A stretch of 55,321 nt of DNA from Alkalibacter saccharofermentans DSM 14828 (GCF_900128885.1 NZ_FQTU01000016.1:1-55321), one strand, 5' to 3'. Counted from the stretch's first letter, positions 32,034 to 41,042 are shown. A program made the numbers and translations. Notes: generated from the sequence alone by a model not told the origin.

Positions 32034-32663
32034 ATGGCAAAAATCGATGAAGTTAAAGCAAAAGTAGAAGAGGGAAAGACAAAATTAGTACCGGGTTTGG
32101 TTCAGGAAGCTTTGGATGAAGGCAGCGCTGCAGAGGATATCCTGCAGGCTATGGTAGAAGGAATGGAAGTTGTAGGAGAGAAGTTTTCTACAGGAGAAAT
32201 TTTCGTTCCCGAGATGCTTATTGCGGCAAAAGCAATGGCCAAAGGCGTGGATGTGCTGAAGCCACATATGGCTAGCGACGGAGCAACATCCCTTGGAACT
32301 TGCATAATAGGAACAGTAGAAGGAGACCTGCACGATATAGGAAAGAATCTTGTTGCAATGATGGTAGAAAGCGCAGGATTTAAAATGATAGACTTGGGCG
32401 TTGATGTGACTGCCACAAAATTTGTTAAAGCAGCTAGAGAAAATGACAATGTTAAGCTTGTTGCTTGTTCCGGACTTTTAACCACGACCATGCCAGCCCT
32501 TAAGGAAACAGTAAAGCAAGTTAAGGACAGTGGTCTGAATGTAAAGGTTTTGGTGGGTGGCGCGCCTGTAACCCCTGAATATGCACAGCAGATAGGTGCA
32601 GACGGATATGCGCCTGATGCTGGGAGCGCGGCTGTTAAAGCAAAAGAGCTTGCAAGAGGATAA
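32034..32663 (+). CDS. Corrinoid (B12-binding) methyl carrier protein
   Basis: A 209-residue two-domain protein. A helical B12-binding cap (about residues 1-85) is followed by a Rossmann-like cobalamin domain with DLHDIG (residues 98-103), whose His100 is the lower axial cobalt ligand. GLLTTTMPALKETV and VLVGGAPVTPEYAQQIGADGYAPDA follow, as in MtbC/MttC-type carriers. It shuttles methyl groups between the two methyltransferases that flank it. AAAGGAGG precedes the ATG. Confidence 0.9.
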   Translation: MAKIDEVKAKVEEGKTKLVPGLVQEALDEGSAAEDILQAMVEGMEVVGEKFSTGEIFVPEMLIAAKAMAKGVDVLKPHMASDGATSLGTCIIGTVEGDLHDIGKNLVAMMVESAGFKMIDLGVDVTATKFVKAARENDNVKLVACSGLLTTTMPALKETVKQVKDSGLNVKVLVGGAPVTPEYAQQIGADGYAPDAGSAAVKAKELARG

Positions 32664-32692
32664 AAATCAATAATTCGGGGAGGTAACTGACT

Positions 32693-33670
32693 ATGTTAAC
32701 AAAAAGACAAAACTTGATTGAGACAATCAGAGGAGGCAATCCTGACAGATTCGTTAATCAATATGAATTCATGAACTTAATTATGGAGGCTCCCCTGGGG
32801 ACCATGGCAGGCCCGGGACAAACTATAAAAAACGAATGGGGAATAACATTCAGCTGGCCTGAAGGGCAGATAGGAGGATTTCCTGTACACGACGATGAAC
32901 ATCTGGTATTAAAAGATATAACTGAATGGAGAAAATACGTTAAGGCACCGACAGTTCAATCATCAGACGAGGCATGGGTTGGGGCAATAGAGCATGCAAA
33001 TTCAGTAGACAGAAATGAAGAGTTCGTAACTGGTTTTATAGCGCCCGGTCTCTTTGAAATGACCCATCACCTGATGAGCATGGAAGAAGCATTGATAGCT
33101 TTATATGAAGAGCCGGAAGCCATGCACGAACTGATAGATTACATCATGGAATACGAGCTTGAATACGCGAAGGTCATGATAGATAAAATCAAGCCTGACT
33201 GCATATTTCATCATGATGACTGGGGAAGCCAAAAGTCATCTTTCATATCCCCTGAAATGTTTAAAGAGTTTTATCTTCCAAGGTACAAAAAAATATATGG
33301 GTTCTATAAAGAAAACGGCGTAGAGCTGATTGTTCATCACAGCGACTCTTATGCAGCCAATCTTGTCCCATTCATGGTAGAGATGGGCGTTGATATATGG
33401 CAAGGGGTCATGACGACCAACGATACTCCTGAGCTTATAAAAAAATATGGAGGTAAGATAAGCTTCATGGGCGATGTGGACAGCGGAGTCGTTGATTTTC
33501 CCGGCTGGACTCGTGAGATACTAGAGCGTGAGATTGAGAGAGCATGCAAGAACTGCGGGAAACATTATTTCATTCCAAATTTGACCCAGGGGCTTAATTT
33601 TAGCTCTTTTCCTGGGGTATACGACACCGCTACTGAGATTATCGATGAGCTGAGTAAAAAGATGTTTTAA
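32693..33670 (+). CDS. Uroporphyrinogen-decarboxylase-family methyltransferase
   Basis: A 325-residue protein with the UroD fold used by corrinoid methyltransferases (MtaA, MtbA, CmuA and acetogen O-demethylase MT I types). Potential zinc and substrate residues lie in HHDDWGSQ, VHHSDSYA and MGDVDSG. UroD itself is excluded by context and by the missing heme genes. It probably demethylates a substrate onto the corrinoid protein, and the substrate is unknown. A methyl-ether donor is one hypothesis. GGGGAGG precedes the ATG. Confidence 0.8.
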   Translation: MLTKRQNLIETIRGGNPDRFVNQYEFMNLIMEAPLGTMAGPGQTIKNEWGITFSWPEGQIGGFPVHDDEHLVLKDITEWRKYVKAPTVQSSDEAWVGAIEHANSVDRNEEFVTGFIAPGLFEMTHHLMSMEEALIALYEEPEAMHELIDYIMEYELEYAKVMIDKIKPDCIFHHDDWGSQKSSFISPEMFKEFYLPRYKKIYGFYKENGVELIVHHSDSYAANLVPFMVEMGVDIWQGVMTTNDTPELIKKYGGKISFMGDVDSGVVDFPGWTREILEREIERACKNCGKHYFIPNLTQGLNFSSFPGVYDTATEIIDELSKKMF

Positions 33671-33680
33671 AAATAAAGGA

Positions 33681-33716
33681 AGCACCGTTCAAGCTAGTAA
33701 CCTGAACGGTGCTTTT
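33681..33716. terminator. Bidirectional terminator between the methyltransferase operon and the DUF2284 gene
   Basis: AGCACCGTTCA pairs perfectly with TGAACGGTGCT, with T and A tracts outside. The minus-strand gene stops at its edge. Confidence 0.85.
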
Positions 33717-34241
33717 TCAATACATGATGCCGCCGATGTAAGTGACTGTATTTGGTCCATTATTATACTTCAAGCCATTGTCTTTCATCAAGGATATCAC
33801 GTCGATTCCGTGAGCTTCCAAGGATATTATTTTATCATCTGGTCGACGGCATGGCTCTCCATCGATATAGGTGCATTTTTTGCATAAGGCGCAAGCCCCC
33901 ACCCCGAGAATTTTGAACCTTGTTTCCTTGCTTATTTGATTTTTCACATCCAGCAGCTTGTGCTGAAAGTCTATAGCAGAATCGACCATGCCTTTCCAGT
34001 CATATTGGTTTTTAAGTTCGTATACTTCGTATAAAACAATAAACTTATCGTAAGATGAAAAATCTTTCTTAATCTTATCCAAGTCATCTATGGCCGGAGG
34101 ACAAACCCAGTTTTTGCCATAATGTCCGCACCGGTTCTGTTCGCACATGTTCCGCACTTCCTCGCTCAGTTTAATCGAGCTTATAGGGATTTTGTGATGA
34201 TGAGCGACGTGCCGGGGTATTACATCAAGTATGTTTGTCAT
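33717..34241 (-). CDS. DUF2284-family metal-binding protein
   Basis: A 174-residue cysteine-rich protein. Cysteine clusters occur in MCEQNRCGHYGKNWVCPP near the N-terminus and in GACALCKKCTYIDGEPCRRP, the DUF2284 pattern, likely to bind an iron-sulfur cluster or zinc. The function is unknown; relatives lie near corrinoid and acetogenesis genes. ATG 34241 has GGAGG 7 bases upstream; an earlier ATG at 34262 is poorer. It faces the methyltransferase operon across a shared terminator. Confidence 0.75.
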   Translation of the reverse strand: MTNILDVIPRHVAHHHKIPISSIKLSEEVRNMCEQNRCGHYGKNWVCPPAIDDLDKIKKDFSSYDKFIVLYEVYELKNQYDWKGMVDSAIDFQHKLLDVKNQISKETRFKILGVGACALCKKCTYIDGEPCRRPDDKIISLEAHGIDVISLMKDNGLKYNNGPNTVTYIGGIMY

Positions 34242-34565
34242 AAATGTGCCTCCATCCAACATTTGTTAAACGATTACATTCTGATTCTGAAATAATAATG
34301 CGCCTAAATTATCCTAACTTAAGTTTATGGCAGAGGGCATCTTTTGTCAATGAGAAGACCAAATTCCGATACGATAATGGCTATAAAAAAGTAAAAGATT
34401 AGCAACTTCCTATATGGGGTAAATCTATAACAAGAAACGTAATTTATGTAGTCAAAATATAATTTCAGAAGAAATTAACTATGTGATATCGGGATTTAAA
34501 GACATAAAAAGGCATAAATAAAAAATAACTGCAAGAGATTGAAAATGTTGAGGTGAAATAACAAT

Positions 34566-36413
34566 ATGAAAAAATCAAGAATCGAAACCGTGCCTAGTGG
34601 ACCATATGTTATCGACGAGCTAGGAAACATAACCGAAGGAAATGGCAATAAAGTAAATGCAGATGGGCATGCAAAAGGACTATGCAGATGCGGAAAATCC
34701 AAGACTAAACCCTTTTGTGACGGAACACACGGTAAGATAAAAGTGGATGACAAAAAAAGTAATGATAGAGTTCCTAGAAGAGACGATGACTATATTGGAA
34801 AAGAGATAACGATACACGATGACAGGGGCATATGCTCCCATGCAGGTTACTGCACAGACGGGCTTCCCAAAGTATTCAGAATGGGAATAGAGCCTTGGAT
34901 AGACCCAAATGGAGAGCTTGTGGATAAAATAATCGAGACTATAAGGAAATGTCCGTCAGGGGCACTTAGCTATTCGATTGATGGAGTAAAATACGATTCT
35001 TATTATGATGATGAAGAAATAGTGGTGACAAAGGATGGACCTTATGAAATAAGAGGCTCGATAGAGCTGGTAGATGCCGATGAGCCTGCAACAAAAGACC
35101 ACTACACCCTTTGCAGATGCGGACATTCCAAGAACAAGCCATTTTGCAACGGACAGCATTGGTATGAAAATTTTGAAGATGACGGAAAGATAAAGGAAGA
35201 AGATCCAGTCGATTGTACATATAATGCACAAAACGAGAAATATAAAGCTATAAAACAATTAGCTGAAACCGGCAAGAGTGAAATATCTTCCATGCGAACG
35301 CTAAAGACGTTCCCCGGATTTGAAGAAGTTGTGTTTAAGGGGTGTCAGCTAGATAAAATGCCCCTTGATGACGATTCCAAGGTGAGTTTAAAGACCGTTA
35401 TAGGTAAAACAGCAAAAAAACCTTTAGAAATATCGCTGCCTTTTTACGTGTCGCACATGTCATTTGGTGCTTTGTCAAAGGAAGCTAAGATTGCGCTTGC
35501 AAAAGGGTCGTCAATTGTAGATACAGCTATGTGCTCAGGTGAAGGAGGAATGCTTGAGGATTCCCGTAAAGCTGCCAAAAACTACATATACGAAGTAGGA
35601 ACCGCAGAGTTCACTTATGATGAAGACTCGATTAAAAAAGCAGATGCAGTGGAAATAAAAATAGGGCAAGGAGTAAAGCCGGGATTGGGCGGCTATCTGC
35701 CTGCTGGTAAAGTAACTCCTGAGATAGCGTCAATTAGAAAGCTCAAACAAGGTGAAGAATCCTATGCTCCTGGCAGGTTGTTTTGCATGGAGGGTATAGA
35801 GGACCTAAAAGAGCTCGTATCTAAAATAAAATCCATTACCGGAGGAGTTCCTGTAGGAATAAAAATCGCGGCTTGTCATGTAGAAAAGGATATCGGGCTT
35901 GCTTTAAGTGCACAACCAGACTTTATAACCATCGACTGTAGAGGCGGAGCAACCGGCGCATCGCCAACTTTCCTAAAAGACAATGTAGGAGTGCCACCGG
36001 TATTTGCTATAAGAAAGGCAAGAAAGTATTTGGACGAGATGAAAAGCGAGGTAACCCTATGTGCAACGGGAGGCTTTAGAGACGGTGCCGACATTGCAAA
36101 AGGTTTGGCTCTTGGAGCCGATGCAATAGCTTTGGCTACGGCATCTTTGATAGCTATAGGGTGCATTCAATCTAGGATATGTCATACAGGAAAATGTCCG
36201 GTGGGCATTACCACCCAGGATGACGGGCTTAGAAAATTATTCAATGAAAAAAAATCAGTAGCATCATTTGTAAATTATTATAAAGCCACAGCAGACGAGT
36301 TGAAAGTATTTGCAAGAACAAACGGCGTTGACGATATTCATAAGCTGAATGTCTCTGATTTAGTAACTTTAAGTAATGAAATATCAATTCACACGGATAT
36401 TGAGCATATATAA
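34566..36413 (+). CDS. CDGSH / 4Fe-4S / CDGSH / glutamate-synthase FMN-domain fusion
   Basis: A 615-residue multidomain redox protein. The first CDGSH domain has ligands Cys40, Cys42, Cys51 and His55. A divergent ferredoxin-like segment (about 75-132) carries Cys90, Cys96 and Cys129. A second CDGSH domain has Cys183, Cys185, Cys194 and His198. Residues about 250-610 form a glutamate-synthase-like FMN barrel with the cluster motif Cys533-x5-Cys539-x4-Cys544. There is no glutaminase domain, so classical glutamate synthase activity from glutamine is unlikely without a partner. It is a single gene; GAGGTG precedes the ATG. The 300-base upstream gap shows a possible TATAAT at 34458 and nothing else I can name. 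Confidence 0.85.
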   Translation: MKKSRIETVPSGPYVIDELGNITEGNGNKVNADGHAKGLCRCGKSKTKPFCDGTHGKIKVDDKKSNDRVPRRDDDYIGKEITIHDDRGICSHAGYCTDGLPKVFRMGIEPWIDPNGELVDKIIETIRKCPSGALSYSIDGVKYDSYYDDEEIVVTKDGPYEIRGSIELVDADEPATKDHYTLCRCGHSKNKPFCNGQHWYENFEDDGKIKEEDPVDCTYNAQNEKYKAIKQLAETGKSEISSMRTLKTFPGFEEVVFKGCQLDKMPLDDDSKVSLKTVIGKTAKKPLEISLPFYVSHMSFGALSKEAKIALAKGSSIVDTAMCSGEGGMLEDSRKAAKNYIYEVGTAEFTYDEDSIKKADAVEIKIGQGVKPGLGGYLPAGKVTPEIASIRKLKQGEESYAPGRLFCMEGIEDLKELVSKIKSITGGVPVGIKIAACHVEKDIGLALSAQPDFITIDCRGGATGASPTFLKDNVGVPPVFAIRKARKYLDEMKSEVTLCATGGFRDGADIAKGLALGADAIALATASLIAIGCIQSRICHTGKCPVGITTQDDGLRKLFNEKKSVASFVNYYKATADELKVFARTNGVDDIHKLNVSDLVTLSNEISIHTDIEHI

Positions 36414-36417
36414 TCAG

Positions 36418-36438
36418 CATATGTCATATGTCATATGT
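36418..36438. repeat. Three tandem copies of CATATGT
   Basis: A perfect 7-bp triplet repeat just after the 36413 stop, of unknown meaning. Confidence 0.8.
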
Positions 36439-36443
36439 CACAT

Positions 36444-36475
36444 AATAGTATCCTTTTCTAGGATGCTATTTGTTA
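36444..36475 (+). terminator. Weak terminator after the 34566 gene
   Basis: AATAGTATCC pairs with GGATGCTATT (one G-U pair) around TTTTCTA, followed by a T-rich but interrupted tract. Confidence 0.5.
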
Positions 36476-36531
36476 TTATCTGATTTTGGTGATTGTAAAC
36501 AATATCAAAGGGTATATATCCGAATATAGGG

Positions 36532-36554
36532 TAAATTGTAATGATTACAATTTA
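36532..36554. promoter_or_regulatory. PerR-type operator (perfect palindrome)
   Basis: TAAATTGTAAT-G-ATTACAATTTA, an 11-1-11 perfect inverted repeat. Its core TTGTAATGATTACAA matches the Per box TTATAATNATTATAA at all but one position per arm. It lies 25 bases before the perR start, so it most likely autoregulates perR-katG. Confidence 0.8.
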
Positions 36555-36578
36555 GGCATTGAATTAACCTGAAAGGCT

Positions 36579-37019
36579 GTGAAATGCTTGGAAACATATT
36601 ATGATATATTAGTAGATGAACTAAAGAATAAAAACCTGCGTCTTTCTGCTCACAGACTAAAAATACTCCAGTACCTGTGTGAAAACCTCAATCATCCTAC
36701 TGCAGATCAAATTTACGTGCATCTTCAACAGGATGTACCCACGCTTTCCAAGACTACAATTTACAACACGCTCCATGTACTCCATCAGGCGGGACTGGTT
36801 AGGGTGGTAAATATTGAAGATAACGAAACCAGGTACGACATAATCATCGAGAGCCATGGACATTTCAAATGTGAAAAATGTGGATCGATATTTAATTTTA
36901 AGGTGGATTTCGATGTCTTAAAAACAAAAGATTTATCTGGGTTCAAAGTTAAAGACAAAGATGTTTATTTCAAAGGTGTTTGTAAGAAGTGCCTTTTAAA
37001 TATTGAAAGTGAAAATTGA
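36579..37019 (+). CDS. perR: Fur-family peroxide regulator (PerR-like)
   Basis: A 146-residue Fur-family repressor. The winged-helix domain (about 1-85) contains NHPTADQIYVHLQ and SKTTIYNTLHVLHQAGLV, followed by regulatory-metal residues around GHFKCEKCG and the structural zinc site formed by CEKC and CKKC. PerR senses peroxide by iron-catalysed oxidation of histidine ligands. Linkage to katG and the Per-box palindrome favour PerR over Fur or Zur. The GTG start at 36579 sits very close to AAAGG; TTG at 36588 is a plausible alternative. Confidence 0.85.
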   Translation: MKCLETYYDILVDELKNKNLRLSAHRLKILQYLCENLNHPTADQIYVHLQQDVPTLSKTTIYNTLHVLHQAGLVRVVNIEDNETRYDIIIESHGHFKCEKCGSIFNFKVDFDVLKTKDLSGFKVKDKDVYFKGVCKKCLLNIESEN

Positions 37020-37033
37020 AGGGAGGAAATACT

Positions 37034-39235
37034 GTGAGTGAACAAAGCAAATGCCCTGTAACGGGTAAAACTTCAAATCCGACTGCAGGAGGAGGTGGCA
37101 CGTCAAATAAAGACTGGTGGCCTAATCAGTTAAATCTTAAGATGCTGCGTCAAAACTCCAATCTAAGCGATCCTATGGACCCTGAATTTAATTATGGGGA
37201 AGAATTTAAAAAGCTGGATTTAAAAGCTGTTAAAGAGGACCTTTACAAGTTGATGACTGATTCACAGGATTGGTGGCCTGCAGACTACGGTCATTATGGA
37301 CCGTTGTTCATACGTATGGCTTGGCACAGTGCTGGAACATATAGAATGGGTGATGGACGTGGGGGAGCAGGAGACGGAACGCAAAGGTTTGCTCCTCTTA
37401 ACAGTTGGCCGGACAATGTCAATCTCGACAAAGCCCGCAGGCTTTTGTGGCCTATCAAGAAAAAGTACGGCAATAAACTATCATGGGCGGACTTGATGAT
37501 TCTCGCAGGCAACTGCGCGCTGGAGTCAATGGGCTTTAAGACATTTGGATTTGCAGGCGGGCGTGAGGATGTATGGGAGCCTCAGGAAGATGTTTATTGG
37601 GGTTCTGAATCCGAATGGCTGGATGACAAGCGTTACTCAGGAGAGAGAGATTTAGAAAACCCCCTTGCCGCCGTTCAGATGGGCTTGATTTATGTAAATC
37701 CTGAAGGGCCAAACGGGGAACCAAGTGCAGTAGCATCCGGTAAAGATGTTAGAGAAACCTTTGCCAGAATGGCAATGAACGACGAAGAGACTGTCGCCCT
37801 AGTTGCCGGCGGACATACTTTTGGAAAATGCCATGGGGCTGGACCTGCTACACATGTAGGACCTGAACCGGAGGCTGCTCCAATCGAAGAACAGGGTCTT
37901 GGTTGGAAAAGCACCTATAAGAGCGGAAAAGGTGGAGATACTATAGGCAGTGGCATCGAAGGAGCTTGGAAGCCAAAGCCGACAAGGTGGGACATGGGGT
38001 ATCTTGAAACCTTGTTCAGATATGATTGGGATTTAGTAAAAAGTCCAGCTGGCGCGTACCAATGGATACCTACAGATCCGGCTGCCGCGACTACCGTGGA
38101 GGACGCACACGATCCAAATAAGAAGCACGCTCCCATGATGACTACAGCTGACCTTTCCTTAAGGATGGATCCTATTTATGCACCTATAGCAAGGAGGTAT
38201 AAGGATAATCCGGAAGAATTTGCAGATGCATTTGCAAGGGCTTGGTTCAAACTGACACACCGTGACATGGGTCCAAAATCCAGATACTTGGGTCCGGAAG
38301 TGCCTGAAGAAGATTTGATTTGGCAAGATCCCGTTCCGGAAGCGGATTATGAGCTGATAAATAATAATGATATAGCCGAGTTGAAAGAAAAAATACTTGA
38401 AACAGGATTGACGATATCACAATTAGTGTCTACAGCCTGGGCTTCAGCTTCCACTTTCCGTGGTTCAGATAAGCGAGGAGGGGCCAATGGTGCCCGAATA
38501 AGACTTGCCCCCCAAAAGGATTGGGAAGTAAACCAACCTGATCAGTTAAGCCTCGTTCTTGAGAAGCTGGAAAAAGTAAAAGAAGATTTTAACGGCAAAC
38601 AGTCAGGAAATAAAAAAGTGTCTCTTGCTGATCTTATAGTACTTGGCGGATGCGCAGGCGTGGAACAGGCAGCCAAGGAAGCTGGCAATGAAGTAAATGT
38701 TGATTTCAAGCCTGGACGCACAGATGCAGCTTTGGAACAGACAGATGTTGAAGCCTTTAAGGTCCTCGAGCCAAAAGCAGATGGATTCAGAAACTACGTG
38801 AAAAAGAAGTATTCTGTATCGGCTGAAGAAATGCTGATTGATCGTGCCCAGCTATTGACTTTGACTGTTCCGGAAATGGCTGTTCTTTTAGGAGGCATGA
38901 GAGTTCTTAATACGAACTTTGGGGGCTCTCCCCACGGCGTATTTACCGATAAGCCTGGTTCTTTGACGAATGATTTCTTCGTTAACCTTCTTGACATGAA
39001 TACAGAATGGAAGCCGGTATCAGAAGGTTCGGAAGTTTATGAAGGACTCGATAGAAACACTGGCAAGCGCAAGTGGACGGGAACAAGAGTTGACCTAGTC
39101 TTTGGCTCAAACTCAGAGCTGAGAGCAATATCTGAGGTATACGGAAGTGATGAGTCTAAAGGCAAGTTTGTTTCTGATTTTGTTTCAGCCTGGAAAAAGG
39201 TTATGAACGCAGATAGGTTTGATCTATCCAAATAA
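37034..39235 (+). CDS. katG: KatG, bifunctional catalase-peroxidase
   Basis: A 733-residue heme enzyme, the usual full KatG length. The distal site is RMAWHSAGTYR (Arg94, Trp97, His98), the proximal heme ligand His261 lies in GGHTFGKCHG, and the tyrosine of the Met-Tyr-Trp crosslink is in GLIYVNPEGPNG. A second, non-heme peroxidase-like domain follows (about 430-733). It removes hydrogen peroxide. GTG 37034 is chosen for GGGAGG 8 bases upstream, 14 bases after perR. KatG is less common in obligate anaerobes, so horizontal acquisition with its regulator is possible. Confidence 0.95.
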   Translation: MSEQSKCPVTGKTSNPTAGGGGTSNKDWWPNQLNLKMLRQNSNLSDPMDPEFNYGEEFKKLDLKAVKEDLYKLMTDSQDWWPADYGHYGPLFIRMAWHSAGTYRMGDGRGGAGDGTQRFAPLNSWPDNVNLDKARRLLWPIKKKYGNKLSWADLMILAGNCALESMGFKTFGFAGGREDVWEPQEDVYWGSESEWLDDKRYSGERDLENPLAAVQMGLIYVNPEGPNGEPSAVASGKDVRETFARMAMNDEETVALVAGGHTFGKCHGAGPATHVGPEPEAAPIEEQGLGWKSTYKSGKGGDTIGSGIEGAWKPKPTRWDMGYLETLFRYDWDLVKSPAGAYQWIPTDPAAATTVEDAHDPNKKHAPMMTTADLSLRMDPIYAPIARRYKDNPEEFADAFARAWFKLTHRDMGPKSRYLGPEVPEEDLIWQDPVPEADYELINNNDIAELKEKILETGLTISQLVSTAWASASTFRGSDKRGGANGARIRLAPQKDWEVNQPDQLSLVLEKLEKVKEDFNGKQSGNKKVSLADLIVLGGCAGVEQAAKEAGNEVNVDFKPGRTDAALEQTDVEAFKVLEPKADGFRNYVKKKYSVSAEEMLIDRAQLLTLTVPEMAVLLGGMRVLNTNFGGSPHGVFTDKPGSLTNDFFVNLLDMNTEWKPVSEGSEVYEGLDRNTGKRKWTGTRVDLVFGSNSELRAISEVYGSDESKGKFVSDFVSAWKKVMNADRFDLSK

Positions 39236-39257
39236 AAAGATAATCGCTGCAACAAAG

Positions 39258-39284
39258 AAGGGATGGCTAAGGCCGTCCCTTTAA
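39258..39284. terminator. Possible terminator between katG and the DUF998 gene
   Basis: AAGGGATGGC pairs with GCCGTCCCTT, followed by TTAATTT. The T tract is interrupted, so this is moderate. Confidence 0.45.
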
Positions 39285-39845
39285 TTTGTACCTGGCATCA
39301 GGTTGAAAACAAAAAAACAGCCAAAAAAATGCAGAGATAAACATAAAGCGCTGACTGATTCCTGCATAACTTGGATAGGAAATCATCAATAAAGGAATTA
39401 GTAGAGCTACCGATGATACGGCAAGAGAAACTATTCTTTGAGAGCTTCTGCTCATTATTCCATGGCCTATTGCAAGCAAAGAAAAGCTAAACCCTGTGGC
39501 AGTTGCAAAGACTGAATGAAGCATATCTTCCTGAAGGTTGATGGGAACCCCCTCAACTATGGGCCCATGTTTAAATAGACCTGTAAGTATCAGGCTGGTG
39601 GCGAAAATAGTACCGATAAACTGAATATGAGGGATTCTGGTCTTAAGACAGATATAAATGGAACGAATCCCCAAAAGCATAAATACCATATTCATTATCC
39701 AACCATGGGGAGAACTCTGGGCTCCCAGATGACTTGTTGTATTTGAAAAAATCGAGTATCCTTCGAAGCTAAAAAACGGTAAAAAAGTTGATGCCATAAC
39801 GAATAATGCGTATATACCTACAGATATGATCATGCTCATGGTCAT
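39267..39845 (-). CDS. DUF998-family membrane protein
   Basis: A 192-residue protein with about six hydrophobic segments. SIFSNTTSHLGAQSSPHGWIMN near residue 35 and a second-half LQEDMLHSVFATATGFSF fit the DUF998 family, of unknown function. ATG 39845 has AGAAGGAG upstream; an in-frame start at 39875 overlaps the previous gene. It is last in a minus-strand run with the serine hydrolase and cupin. Confidence 0.7.
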   Translation of the reverse strand: MTMSMIISVGIYALFVMASTFLPFFSFEGYSIFSNTTSHLGAQSSPHGWIMNMVFMLLGIRSIYICLKTRIPHIQFIGTIFATSLILTGLFKHGPIVEGVPINLQEDMLHSVFATATGFSFSLLAIGHGIMSRSSQRIVSLAVSSVALLIPLLMISYPSYAGISQRFMFISAFFWLFFCFQPDARYKLKGRP

Positions 39846-39877
39846 TTTACTCCTTCTGCATTTCAATAAAATCAAAG

Positions 39878-41023
39878 TTATTGGCTCTTTCCTAAAGCTG
39901 CCAAGAGCTTAGGAACATATTTAAAGGGGGCTGCAGCGGCAGTTGCCTGGCTGACTGATCCTGATAGTATCAAGTCGTATAAAGGGCAGTAAAAGAGCCA
40001 CGATCCCACGGCTCCGGTGTGACCTATAATCTCGGGCACATCTTGAAAAGGGGAAAGAAAGCGTGGGGTTTTAAAGCGCATCATTCCCATGGAGTATTGA
40101 ATCGGCCAGCCGGGTGATATCGGACTTAGGCCAAATCCAAAGGTTTGCCAATTTTTTTTCATAAAGTCCAAGGTCTCTTTGTTTTCAAACAGCTTTCCCT
40201 CCAACAGGGCTCTCATGAAAGAAACTTGGTCTTTGACAGTGCTGTTTAAGTCGCCAAAGGACCTCAGCGCTTTGGGCTTGTCCTCAAACGCCACGTCACC
40301 TATCCAGACCGTGGATGCCTTTTTAGTAGGTTTTAGTGGAACTGACCCCGGTAGATAAGTGCTGTTTAGATTTAGGGGCTTAAATATAATATCCCGGTAC
40401 GCTTCTTCAGCAGGCTTGCCGGCTGTGGCTTCGATAATAGCTGTAAGAAGCTGGAAATTTGTGTCGGAATAACGGATTTTATACTTGTCTTTGTCAAGGC
40501 TTTGTGGTGGAAATAGAGGTGAATTTTCTTCCCTTACTATTTTTATTATCTCTTTGACAGACCAGCTCATGTCCCTGACTTCCACTACTTGGTCTATTAT
40601 CGTCTTCTCACCATCGGCTTTGATTTCGAGATAATCCGGAATTCCAGACGAATGAGTCAGAAGATGTCTAATAGTCAACTTGCCTGTATTGTCCGTACAT
40701 CCCATGGTATGTATCCCCTTAATTAGATCTAGCGGCAGATGCTTGGTTATTAAATCATCGATTGACAATAGGCCATCCTCATGAAATTTAAGAATGCAGC
40801 AGGCTATGTACAGCTTTGTGATGCTGGCAATCCAAAAAGGCGTCTCAACGTCCATCGGGGTGCCGTCCGGGTGTGCGATACCTTCTGCTTTTGCCCAAGC
40901 AAAAGAACCGTCCATGGTTTCAGCAGCCATTATTACGTGTCTGACTCCTTTGGTTTGGGTCATCTGCTTCAGAATATCATCAAATATTTTACCATGTTGC
41001 TTGTTAGATAATTTTTTTGACAT
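39878..41023 (-). CDS. Beta-lactamase-fold serine hydrolase (class C / DD-peptidase family)
   Basis: A 381-residue cytoplasmic-looking protein (no signal peptide). The catalytic SxxK is Ser67-Ile-Thr-Lys70, YSDTNF supplies the tyrosine motif, and HTGAVGS is the HxG-type third motif. The family covers esterases, DD-peptidases and beta-lactamases, and motif evidence does not separate these. ATG 41023 has AAGGAG upstream; an earlier ATG at 41053 would overlap the cupin gene. Calling it a resistance gene would not be supported. Confidence 0.8.
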   Translation of the reverse strand: MSKKLSNKQHGKIFDDILKQMTQTKGVRHVIMAAETMDGSFAWAKAEGIAHPDGTPMDVETPFWIASITKLYIACCILKFHEDGLLSIDDLITKHLPLDLIKGIHTMGCTDNTGKLTIRHLLTHSSGIPDYLEIKADGEKTIIDQVVEVRDMSWSVKEIIKIVREENSPLFPPQSLDKDKYKIRYSDTNFQLLTAIIEATAGKPAEEAYRDIIFKPLNLNSTYLPGSVPLKPTKKASTVWIGDVAFEDKPKALRSFGDLNSTVKDQVSFMRALLEGKLFENKETLDFMKKNWQTFGFGLSPISPGWPIQYSMGMMRFKTPRFLSPFQDVPEIIGHTGAVGSWLFYCPLYDLILSGSVSQATAAAAPFKYVPKLLAALGKSQ

Positions 41024-41042
41024 GGATTTCACTCCTTGATTT

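Noticed and set aside
37294..38136. Several 60-75 codon frames antisense to katG.
   Set aside because: They are shadows of a codon-biased long gene, lack ribosome binding sites and show no family features.
39878..41023. A beta-lactamase gene.
   Set aside because: SxxK, Tyr and HxG motifs are shared by esterases and peptidases, and there is no signal peptide, which an exported beta-lactamase would need.
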